Assembly (NCBI RefSeq): GCF_902728265.1
Contig: NZ_CACVBR010000001.1
Span: forward strand, 186,001 to 250,000
Origin: Chryseobacterium potabilaquae
Lineage (GTDB): Bacteria > Bacteroidota > Bacteroidia > Flavobacteriales > Weeksellaceae
Length of the DNA stretch: 64,000 nt
Direction: 5' to 3'
In this document: piece after piece, positions 36,096 to 43,833 of the stretch
Position numbering within the stretch: the first letter of the stretch is position 1
How the letters are laid out: the number at the start of each line of letters is the position of its first letter
Notes under the pieces: model-generated
What the model was told of the DNA's origin: nothing
Database searches by the model: none
The model's input: only the letters and a program-made list of their open reading frames with translations
Program-made: the position numbers and the translations under genes

Positions 36096-36716
36096 TTAAA
36101 ATCCTGTTACCCAATCCCATGACCCATCGCCTGTACCTCCTAGATAAACCAATATTCCAGATGCTTTTGCCTGAACCTGTTTATAAGCATCATTTCTAGG
36201 AGAAGGGGAGATGTCCACATTTTGAAGACCTATATTGGATACATAAATTGTTTTACCCACACTAATCCCCGAAGTGGGAAGAGTTAATGTTTTATCAGTT
36301 GTATTGATATTTAACTTAATAAAATTATCAGTAGGCAATACAGTATAATTATCTGTTTTCTCATCTGTAACATTAAAATTTACCGAAGCAGAACCTCCTC
36401 CTGCTACCTTCCACTTAGAGGTAGGGCTATCATAATAATAGAAACCCGCTCCTGCAATATCCGAAGTCTTCCCTGCGGATCCGACTCCTGAAGTAACAAA
36501 TACCAGCACTCCATTTTGTGGAGCTCCGTAAGCGGCATCTTTTGCCGCTAATTCAGTTACCGTAAATCGAGGTATAAGTACTCCATCTGCTTTAGTTGCT
36601 GTAGTAGTACCTACTACATCTAAAGTAGATTGAGGCGTGTTTGTATTTACTCCCACTTGTCCGAAAGCAAATACACCTAACACAGTTGCCATTGTCGTAA
36701 TAAATTGTTTTTTCAT
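36096..36716 (-). CDS. Secreted surface protein of the VGVNT/TLDV family (206 residues)
   Basis: Signal peptide MKKQFITTMATVLGVFAFGQ is followed by VGVNTNTPQSTLDVVGTTTA, then GVLIPRFTVTELAA and GAGFYYYDSPTSKWKVAGGG, the same module order as its larger paralogues. The C-terminal half (DNFIKLNINTTDKTLTLPTS to GDGSWDWVTGF) resembles the small beta domain after such modules. It starts an operon with the FISUMP gene at 34051. The third palindrome lies 96 bp upstream. Confidence 0.83.
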   Translation of the reverse strand: MKKQFITTMATVLGVFAFGQVGVNTNTPQSTLDVVGTTTATKADGVLIPRFTVTELAAKDAAYGAPQNGVLVFVTSGVGSAGKTSDIAGAGFYYYDSPTSKWKVAGGGSASVNFNVTDEKTDNYTVLPTDNFIKLNINTTDKTLTLPTSGISVGKTIYVSNIGLQNVDISPSPRNDAYKQVQAKASGILVYLGGTGDGSWDWVTGF

Positions 36717-36811
36717 TTTTCTATCAATGTTTTTAATTATAATAAAGAATTTTAAAGAGTAGTTTATTCAGTCTGCCACATAGAAAGCAATTGCTATTTT
36801 TTTTAAGAGAA

Positions 36812-36840
36812 CCAAGGGTTAGTTATTATATAACCCTTGG
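36812..36840. promoter_or_regulatory. Palindrome of the CCAAGGGTTA family (copy 3)
   Basis: The arms CCAAGGGTTA (36812-36821) and TAACCCTTGG (36831-36840) are perfect complements around a 9-base loop. It is 96 bp upstream of the surface gene at 36096. On the minus strand CATATTTTG, close to a -7 element, lies about 15 bp upstream, so the palindrome would sit at the start of the transcript. Confidence 0.5.
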
Positions 36841-37361
36841 AGGGGGTTACAAAATATGATGAAATAATTCTATTTTATAACAAAAGAGATAACACATTTA
36901 AATAAAATCCTTTATAGTTTCATCATAAAAAATAATTACTTATTAATCACTTTCTAGAAACTACACACTAATAGGAATAACCCGTAAGCTTTAGGAAATC
37001 ATGACACGATTAAAAATATTACCTTCTTTTTAGCTGTTTGAAAATCTACTATTTAAAATACTTCTCCTTTTAAGCTATTATTACTAATTATTTAATAATT
37101 CGCAAACTTTAATAAAATCTATTAAGCATACTAAAAGAAAAACTTCTCTTTTCAGTATAGTCTGAGATCTCACCAAATACAGTCAATAAATTCATATAAA
37201 TTTTAAAATCTAATTCTTATTAAGAATATTCGTATCTATAATTCTTCAAGAAGATCATTGCTTCCAAATTCAGCAACAAGCAGAAAACTCTCATGGAAAG
37301 AAAAAAATAATTTATTGTTTTCATCATATACTATATGGGTTAGACCTATAATCAAAATTTC

Positions 37362-37469
37362 TTAAAAAATTACCATCATACAAATAATAGGAAGTAAAAA
37401 CGCCAATACCGCTAGCATAGTCTTGAGTAGAATATTCCCTATTGTTTTCAATTGTACTTTAGTAATCAT
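37362..37469 (-). CDS. Possible 35-residue membrane peptide
   Basis: An ATG at 37469 opens MITKVQLKTIGNILLKTMLA followed by VLAFLLPIICMMVIF and a stop. It reads as a basic start plus one membrane-spanning segment, like many small toxins or membrane peptides. No homologue is recognised and no promoter match is seen. It sits alone in the 844-bp gap between the surface island and the divergent integrase; the rest of that gap shows nothing but the third palindrome. Confidence 0.3.
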   Translation of the reverse strand: MITKVQLKTIGNILLKTMLAVLAFLLPIICMMVIF

Positions 37470-37489
37470 AATTCTATTGTGTTTTATTG

Positions 37490-37526
37490 TTAGTCTGTTA
37501 TAGACTAATTATTTTTATTATTTTTG
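37490..37526 (+). promoter_or_regulatory. Palindrome and -7 element upstream of the integrase
   Basis: The palindrome TTAGTCT/AGACTAA (37490-37508, spacer GTTAT) is followed at 37519-37526 by TATTTTTG, a match to TAnnTTTG. The palindrome occupies the place of the -33 region, as an operator would. The integrase starts 35 bp further on. Confidence 0.4.
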
Positions 37527-37560
37527 CCATTATTTTGAAATTAATTTAAAAAATTACCCC

Positions 37561-38799
37561 ATGATTTTGGCCTATTATCTTTCTCAAAAATCTCCCAATT
37601 CTAAAAATCAAATTTGTATATCTTTTAGTCAAAAAAATCAAGCAAATCAGACATCTTATTTTAAAACCTCATTGTATATCGAGCAAAAAGAATGGGACAA
37701 TGAAAAACAACGACCAAAAAATATCTATTGTAAGAAGTACAAGGAAATCAATGCAAAGCTCAACGCCATCAAAGTAGCATTGGGAGAACTGATACAGAGC
37801 AAAAAAAAGGATAAAGCACCTTCTTCAAGAACAATATCAACAGTCATCAAAAAAATCTGCTCAAACAATGAAACAAAATATCCCGAAAATAGCCTCTTAG
37901 AAATGATAGCTCAATATTTGGAGATCAAAAAAGAAACAATCTGTTTATCCACTTATAGAAGGTACCTTGTTTTTTTAAAGCTTATTGAAAAATTTGAAGG
38001 ATCTATTAACCAGCATATCATGTTGGAAGATATCAATATTAATTTTATCCATACATTTTATGCTTTTGGAAAAAATGAACAGTATACAGAAAGCACCCTT
38101 AAAAGAACATTGGAATTTGTAAAAACCATTCTGAATTTTGCAGAGCGAAGAGGAATCAGAACCGAGGTAAGGAGCTTGGAAATTCCAAAAATCAAAACTC
38201 CCAAAAGAGTAATCACACTTAATGAAAAAGAAATTAAAAAGATAAAACAAACTCAAGTGCCTCTAGACCTGCAGAGAGCAAAAGACTGGTTACTCATAAG
38301 TTGCTATACAGGACAACGAATTTCTGATTTTATGCGGTTTGAGAAAAATCAATTAGCAAAAATTGACGAAAAACTCTGCATTTCTTTTACTCAAAAGAAA
38401 ACAGGAAAAGAAATTACCCTTCCTCTCCATCCCATGGTACTGAAAATCCTCAAAAATAATGGAAATGATTTTCCACAGCCTATGAACAAATCCTTATACA
38501 ATATACATATCAAAAAAATTGCGGAATTAGCTGGAATTAAAGAACCTGTTAAAGCTCGAAAAAGAGCAGGATTCAGAACGAAAGATGTACAGATTGAAAA
38601 ATGGCAAAATATCAGCAGCCATATAGGAAGACGAAGTTTTGCTTCTAATTTTTATGGTAAAATTCCTACTCCTTTGCTAATGCAAGCCACAGGGCATACC
38701 ACCGAAAAAATGTTTCTTAATTACATTAATCCCGTCAATCATGAAAGAGTCATTACACTAGGAAATTACTTCGAAAAAATGTATACCGAAAAAAGTTAA
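37561..38799 (+). CDS. Tyrosine-type site-specific recombinase/integrase
   Basis: This 412-residue protein has an Arm-DNA-binding N-terminus (TSLYIEQKEWDNEKQRPKNI), a SAM-like core-binding domain and a catalytic domain with Arg in CYTGQRISDFMRF, the His-x-x-Arg box in SSHIGRRSFASNF, His in ATGHTTEKMF and the Tyr in LNYINP. All catalytic residues are present. This is the usual type of Bacteroidota mobile-element and invertase recombinases. No tRNA or attachment site is recognisable nearby and no other element genes accompany it; its neighbour is the surface-protein island. Confidence 0.92.
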   Translation: MILAYYLSQKSPNSKNQICISFSQKNQANQTSYFKTSLYIEQKEWDNEKQRPKNIYCKKYKEINAKLNAIKVALGELIQSKKKDKAPSSRTISTVIKKICSNNETKYPENSLLEMIAQYLEIKKETICLSTYRRYLVFLKLIEKFEGSINQHIMLEDININFIHTFYAFGKNEQYTESTLKRTLEFVKTILNFAERRGIRTEVRSLEIPKIKTPKRVITLNEKEIKKIKQTQVPLDLQRAKDWLLISCYTGQRISDFMRFEKNQLAKIDEKLCISFTQKKTGKEITLPLHPMVLKILKNNGNDFPQPMNKSLYNIHIKKIAELAGIKEPVKARKRAGFRTKDVQIEKWQNISSHIGRRSFASNFYGKIPTPLLMQATGHTTEKMFLNYINPVNHERVITLGNYFEKMYTEKS

Positions 38800-38944
38800 A
38801 AAAGCACCCCCTCCAATAAACCCTATATGATTCTTGCGCATTTAAAGTTAACTTAATAAAATTCAATATAGAACCCTTTAATCATATTAAAAACTGTAAC
38901 ATTTTATAATATTAACAGACTACTATTATGTAAAAACAAATTAC

Positions 38945-39856
38945 ATGGAGAAAATTTTATCTGTCAAAAATTTGACAAAAAAATTTAAGAGAATTGTAGT
39001 CAATAATATTTCTTTTGATGTTGAAAAAGGCAATGTATATGGTCTTTTAGGCCCCAATGGTAGTGGAAAATCTACTACATTTGGGATGCTTCTTTCCACC
39101 ATTAATCCTACAAGCGGCGATTGGTATTGGTTTGGTAAAAAAGGTACAGATTCTGATACTTTAAAAAAAATCGGAGCGATTATAGAACAACCCAATTTTT
39201 ATCCTTATTTAAGTGCTGAAACCAATTTAAAAATTGTTGCCGAAATTAAAGGTACGCCTTACCCTAGAATAGATGAAGTCTTAGAAACAGTAGGATTACT
39301 AGAGAGAAAAAAAGACCCATTTAAAACCTATTCACTAGGAATGAAACAGCGTTTGGCCATTGCCTCTGCACTGCTCAATAACCCGGAAGTATTGATCCTT
39401 GATGAACCTACCAATGGTCTTGATCCTGAAGGAATTATTCAGATAAGAGAAATCATTAACAATATTGCTCAACAAGGTATCACCATTATTATTGCAAGCC
39501 ACCTTTTGGACGAAATTGAAAAAATATGCAGCCATGTAATTGTATTGAAAGAAGGAAACTCCATTTATAGTGGAAGAGTTGACGAAATGACTGCCAATAA
39601 TGGATACTTTGAATTAAAAGCAGACAACAATACGCTATTAATAAATGCATTAGAAGAATTACAATGGTTTACTAGTGTGAAACAGGAAGGCGAGGTGATT
39701 AAAGCTCAAATACGCGATGACGCCTCTATTTCTGCTTCTACTCTCAATCAAAAACTTAGTGAAAAAGGTATTTATTTATCACACTTGGTGAAGAAAAAAT
39801 TATCTCTCGAAACTCAATTCCTCGAACTTGTAAAAAACACGAAGAACCATGCTTAA
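38945..39856 (+). CDS. ABC transporter ATP-binding protein
   Basis: This 303-residue protein carries Walker A LLGPNGSGKSTT (about residue 36), Q-loop IIEQPNFYPY, signature YSLGMKQRLAIASAL and Walker B VLILDEPTNGLDPEG, then the C-terminal extension found in CcmA/NatA-like subunits. It pairs with the permease that overlaps its 3' end by 8 bp. The pair forms an ABC-2 exporter of unknown substrate; such modules often export lipids, peptides or antibiotics. Confidence 0.94.
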   Translation: MEKILSVKNLTKKFKRIVVNNISFDVEKGNVYGLLGPNGSGKSTTFGMLLSTINPTSGDWYWFGKKGTDSDTLKKIGAIIEQPNFYPYLSAETNLKIVAEIKGTPYPRIDEVLETVGLLERKKDPFKTYSLGMKQRLAIASALLNNPEVLILDEPTNGLDPEGIIQIREIINNIAQQGITIIIASHLLDEIEKICSHVIVLKEGNSIYSGRVDEMTANNGYFELKADNNTLLINALEELQWFTSVKQEGEVIKAQIRDDASISASTLNQKLSEKGIYLSHLVKKKLSLETQFLELVKNTKNHA

Positions 39857-40694
39857 ATTATTAAAAATTGAATATTATAAAAATCTGAATTATAAACCTT
39901 TCAAGATTTTCACTCTCTTATATTTTGCTATTTTAATTGCTCTTCTTTTTATTGGTCTCGTAGATTTCAATCTTCTCGGTGGAACGTTTAATTTAAAAGA
40001 AGAAGGAATTTATAACTTTCCTGAAATATGGAATTTTACGACCTGGATTGTAGCATTATTAAAAATTTTCCTTGGGCTCATCATTGTTTTCTCTATCTCT
40101 CAAGAGTTTAGCAATAGGATGTTCAAACAAAATACAATTGATGGACTGAGCAGAAAAGAATTTATTGGTTCAAAATTACTTACTATTACTATTTTCACTA
40201 TCATCTCGACTTTATTTGTATTAGTAATTACTTTATTTTTAGGATACCAATATTCTAATGTAAAAGACTCAGAAAATGTTGTTAAAGAAATGTTTTTTAT
40301 AGGAAACTATTTTGTAAAGTTATTTACCTTTTTCTGTTTTTTGATGTTCCTTTCTATTGTATTAAGAAAATCAATGTTTGTATTTCTGGCATTTTTTGTA
40401 TACTGGATTATTGAAGGAATTTTTGTGGGGATAGAAACTTTTCAAAAGGTGAAAGGACTTCAAGGCCCTCAGAGAAATGAAGTTTTACAAAATGATTTCT
40501 TTATCTCCCATCTTTTACCCTTGGAAAGTATGTCTAACCTTATTCCAAACCCCATCATGAGACTGAAATTAGCAAAAATGATGGGCTTAAAATATGAATT
40601 TCATTATCCTACAGAAAGTATGATTACTTGCTTAGTTTGGTGTATGATATTTATTTTAGGATCATACTGGATTCTCAAGAAGAGAGATTGGTAG
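39849..40694 (+). CDS. ABC-2 type permease
   Basis: This 281-residue protein has about six hydrophobic helices (IFTLLYFAILIALLFIGLVD, VALLKIFLGLIIVFSISQEF, ITIFTIISTLFVLVITLFLG and later ones). The motif SQEFSNRMFKQNTIDGLSRK between helices 2 and 3 is typical of ABC-2 permeases. It overlaps the ATPase gene by 8 bp and so is translationally coupled. It is followed by a terminator stem that an IS4 element has split. Confidence 0.9.
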   Translation: MLKLLKIEYYKNLNYKPFKIFTLLYFAILIALLFIGLVDFNLLGGTFNLKEEGIYNFPEIWNFTTWIVALLKIFLGLIIVFSISQEFSNRMFKQNTIDGLSRKEFIGSKLLTITIFTIISTLFVLVITLFLGYQYSNVKDSENVVKEMFFIGNYFVKLFTFFCFLMFLSIVLRKSMFVFLAFFVYWIIEGIFVGIETFQKVKGLQGPQRNEVLQNDFFISHLLPLESMSNLIPNPIMRLKLAKMMGLKYEFHYPTESMITCLVWCMIFILGSYWILKKRDW

Positions 40695-40748
40695 CATTTA
40701 TCATTACTTCAAGGTTTGTCAATATAATAAATAAAGGTTGCTAAAACG

Positions 40749-42149
40749 CTAGTCATAGTCGGAAGAAAATTCCGACCATTTTTGTTTGTTTTAAGTTTTG
40801 AAGACTTTTGCGGGCTCACCTCCTGCAAAAACTATTAAAACAGGAGTTATCATATCTCTAAGTTCCATTGCAATACGTCTTTTAGCTGTTTTATATCCTA
40901 AATTATTTGCTTTTTTGTAAATCAACAATAACATTGAGGCAATCATTGTCATGTAAAGCATTACTTCCATTCCATTCTTGTTGAGCGAAACAAGATGGCT
41001 TAAATTCAGCTCTTGTTTCATAAACCTGAAGAATACCTCAATATCCCACCGTTTTTTGTAATAATCTGAAATCTCTTTGGCAGAAAGTTCAAATTCATTT
41101 GTTAAAAACCAAAATTCTTTGTTTATTTTTTCATTTTTGATGACCACCAATCGGAAGCAGGTTTCCACCTTCTCTTCCCGATAATGTAGGTTTCCCCGCT
41201 TGTTTTGTATAGGCTTTCCTGTGTAAAGTTTTACTCTACTGTCTTTAATAACTTCCCAATCATCCCATTTTATTGGGTTTTCTGTTTTAAGAAAAGATTC
41301 AATCTCTTCAAATTTTCTGTTTTCTTTGGAACGAACAATAAATTTTATACACTTTTTTTCAAACTCCTTCATCGTTCTTGTAGATTGCAAACCCCTATCT
41401 ATGATATAAATATTATCGTGATACTCTTGTTTCTTTACCTGATTCAAAACAGCCTCGGCAAGTGCGTTGTCTTCTGCCGAATATTTCTGTCCCGTAAAAA
41501 TCTCTACGGCTGCTGGTAAAATTCCATCAAATGAAAAACTGAATTTTACTAATTTCTTACCACTTTTCTGATCAATTCCTTCTCTAAGCTTGTTACAGGT
41601 ATCCGCAATAATAGTGCTGTCAACCCTGATTAAGTTGTATTTTTCGATTTCGGTCTTTGAATAAAGTCCCGATAATTTTCCGTAAATCTGCTCGTAGATT
41701 TCTATGAAATAATTGGAATCAATTTTTGAAAGCCTCTCGGAAATTGAACTCCTTCGAATCTTTTCCTCTTCCTCTAAACCGAATAAGGCTTTGAATCCAC
41801 TGCTGTTAAAAGTATCTTCCAACGTTCTTTGGCTTAATTTTTCATTATCAAAAATGCAATACAAAAGCAGATAAAATATTTTTCTTCCATGCAAAACTTT
41901 GCTATAATAATCCACTTTTGTACTTGCGGAAAGATGACTTAAAAGTGCTTCGGGAATAAATTCTAAAACGTGCTTAAGAGATGTTTTATGATCTTTAAAA
42001 ACTGACATAAATAATTGATTATCAGAAATAAAGATACGAAAAATCAAACAATAAAACAAATTAAATGATTGATTGTCAATTATTTAAAACAATAATCTTC
42101 AATACTTAAAAAGAAAAAGTCGGAAGAAAAATCTTCCGACCATGACTAG
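40749..42149 (-). mobile_element. IS4-family insertion sequence (1401 bp)
   Basis: The ends are CTAGTCATAGTCGGAAGA and, inverted at the other end, CTAGTCATGGTCGGAAGA: 17 of 18 identical. The element is flanked by an 8-bp direct repeat CTAAAACG (40741-40748 and 42150-42157), the target-site duplication. Just inside each end GTCGGAA...TTCCGAC forms a small hairpin. It encodes a single intact transposase, so it is probably active or recently so. Confidence 0.93.
40791..42008 (-). CDS. IS4-family transposase
   Basis: The start at 42008 (MSVFKDHKTSLKHVLEFIPE) gives 405 residues; the frame extends to 42059, but that version adds an unrelated head. The DDE residues are Asp in LIRVDSTIIAD, Asp in IYIIDRGLQSTRTM and Glu in the IS4 hallmark Y-(2)-R-(3)-E-(6)-K, seen as YYKKRWDIEVFFRFMKQ. 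The length and all motifs are intact. Confidence 0.93.
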   Translation of the reverse strand: MSVFKDHKTSLKHVLEFIPEALLSHLSASTKVDYYSKVLHGRKIFYLLLYCIFDNEKLSQRTLEDTFNSSGFKALFGLEEEEKIRRSSISERLSKIDSNYFIEIYEQIYGKLSGLYSKTEIEKYNLIRVDSTIIADTCNKLREGIDQKSGKKLVKFSFSFDGILPAAVEIFTGQKYSAEDNALAEAVLNQVKKQEYHDNIYIIDRGLQSTRTMKEFEKKCIKFIVRSKENRKFEEIESFLKTENPIKWDDWEVIKDSRVKLYTGKPIQNKRGNLHYREEKVETCFRLVVIKNEKINKEFWFLTNEFELSAKEISDYYKKRWDIEVFFRFMKQELNLSHLVSLNKNGMEVMLYMTMIASMLLLIYKKANNLGYKTAKRRIAMELRDMITPVLIVFAGGEPAKVFKT

Positions 42150-42173
42150 CTAAAACGCAACCTTTATTTATTT

Positions 42174-43304
42174 TTACTTTTTCTCTAATAGAGAAATATA
42201 TTCTCCATATCCTTTTTCCTTCATTTCAGCTTTTGGAATAAACTTCAATGCGGCACTGTTGATACAATAACGAAGGCCTCCTTTATCCGCAGGTCCATCA
42301 TTAAAGACGTGTCCTAAATGAGCATCTCCAGTTTTACTTCTTACTTCAACTCTAGTCATCCCATTAGACTTATCCATTTTTTCATCAATTAATTTTTTAG
42401 TAATTGGTTTTGAAAAACTAGGCCAACCACAACCCGCTTCAAACTTATCCGTAGAAATAAATAAAGGTTCCCCCGTCGTAATATCCACATAGATACCTTC
42501 ACGCGTTTCATCCCAATATTCATTTTTAAAAGGCATTTCGGTTTGATTTTCCTGAGTGACTTTATATTGTTCCGCAGTTAGCTTTTCTTTCAGAACTTTT
42601 TTATCTTGCTTCTGATATTGAGTTTTTGGAAGCGGATTAGCGTTTTTAGCCATTTCAAAAAGTCCCGGCTCAATATGACAATATCCTCCCGGATTTTTAT
42701 CTAAATAATCCTGATGATAATCTTCTGCTTTATAGAAATTTTTCAAAGGAATGGTTTCTACCAAAATAGGCTTTTTATAATTTTTAGCCAATTTTTGAAC
42801 TTCATCTTTTACAATAGCTTCTGTTTCTTTATCCGTGGAATAAATTCCGGTTCTGTATTGATCTCCTCTATCATTTCCTTGTTTGTTCAAACTTGTGGGA
42901 TCAATGGTTTTAAAGTATAAATCAATTAAAAGCTTCAGATCTACTTGTTCAGGATCATATTTCACCTTTACTGTTTCGGCAAAACCCGTTGTATGGCTTA
43001 TCACTTGTTCATAGGTAGGATTTTCTTTATTTCCATTCGCATATCCTACCTCAGTTCCTACCACACCACGAATTTGTTGAAAGAAATGCTCTGTTCCCCA
43101 AAAACATCCCCCTGCAAAATAAATCTCTCTTACGTTTTTATTGTTCATAGTTATCTCATTTTCTTTTTCTTTAGTGGCTATTTTAGTTGTAGAATTCTCT
43201 AAAATACCTGACTTCATAGCAAAAACAGCGATTCCCAGAATAACTCCGAGTACTATTAATATGTTTCTCATTTTTATCTTTTTATTTGTATTCATTTTTA
43301 TCAT
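42174..43304 (-). CDS. msrAB: Fused peptide-methionine sulfoxide reductase MsrA-MsrB
   Basis: This 376-residue protein has an N-terminal membrane anchor ([19 protein letters not shown]; the Met at 43271 is an alternative start). The MsrA domain carries catalytic Cys in [14 protein letters not shown] and [14 protein letters not shown]. The MsrB domain follows ([36 protein letters not shown] with catalytic Cys). The two zinc-binding Cys-x-x-Cys pairs of many MsrB proteins are absent. It reduces both epimers of methionine sulfoxide, probably in the periplasm given the anchor. Its terminator was interrupted by the IS4 element. Confidence 0.94.
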   Translation of the reverse strand: MIKMNTNKKIKMRNILIVLGVILGIAVFAMKSGILENSTTKIATKEKENEITMNNKNVREIYFAGGCFWGTEHFFQQIRGVVGTEVGYANGNKENPTYEQVISHTTGFAETVKVKYDPEQVDLKLLIDLYFKTIDPTSLNKQGNDRGDQYRTGIYSTDKETEAIVKDEVQKLAKNYKKPILVETIPLKNFYKAEDYHQDYLDKNPGGYCHIEPGLFEMAKNANPLPKTQYQKQDKKVLKEKLTAEQYKVTQENQTEMPFKNEYWDETREGIYVDITTGEPLFISTDKFEAGCGWPSFSKPITKKLIDEKMDKSNGMTRVEVRSKTGDAHLGHVFNDGPADKGGLRYCINSAALKFIPKAEMKEKGYGEYISLLEKK

Positions 43305-43787
43305 TTAAAATCATTAACTCTAATTCTAAAATAGTAGATTCTTCAAGATGAAAAAATTCTACGGTTACTACTTCAATAATCACTTTTCAAACTCTTTAGA
43401 TTTCAAAAAAATGGTTTAAAATTGTAAAGAAAAGTAGTGATCAATATCATTTACAATATTCCTTAAGAGAATGCAAATTTCACACTAAACTCTAAGAGTT
43501 TTACAATGATAATTTCTATTATACTGATAGTATTAGACATTGCTCGAGTGGTTATAATATCATATACGAAAAAGGAAAGAAAATGGTTTTCTTTCATTCA
43601 TTGTATGGTCTTATTTCTATAAAAAAAACGGAAAGTTCTAATCCATAACTAGGTATACATCCTTAAAAAAAATAATACCCCTATAAAAAAATGCAAAGTT
43701 TACATTAAATAGTCCTTACTGTCTTTACATTTATTACAATTCAAAACAAAACATCATATAAATGATCACCAAATCGGCTAAAAATCT
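43305..43787. other. Intergenic region, no gene found
   Basis: These 483 bp between msrAB and alaS diverge in both directions. I see no ORF, RNA gene or hairpin of note; the promoters of both neighbours should be here. Confidence 0.5.
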
Positions 43788-43795
43788 TAAATTTG
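43788..43795 (+). promoter_or_regulatory. -7-like promoter element TAAATTTG before alaS
   Basis: TAAATTTG matches TAnnTTTG and ends 38 bp before the alaS start at 43834. Its position supports that start over the in-frame ATG at 43762. No TTTG at the right distance is present. Confidence 0.4.
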
Positions 43796-43833
43796 CGTGT
43801 TATCAAAATTTATTAAAAAGCAAAACATTATAT

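Larger units (their letters stand above)
40726..42172. terminator. Bidirectional terminator hairpin split by an IS4 element
   Basis: AATAAATAAAGGTTG (40726-40740) and CAACCTTTATTTATT (42158-42172) are perfect 15-bp complements. Joined through CTAAAACG, which now stands at both ends of the IS, they form a strong hairpin between the convergent ABC permease gene (stop 40694) and the msrAB gene (stop 42174). The stems are now about 1.4 kb apart. Confidence 0.8.

Noticed and set aside
43762..43833. N-terminal extension of AlaRS
   Set aside because: It lacks similarity to AlaRS, contains a -7-like element, and the Met at 43834 gives the canonical start.
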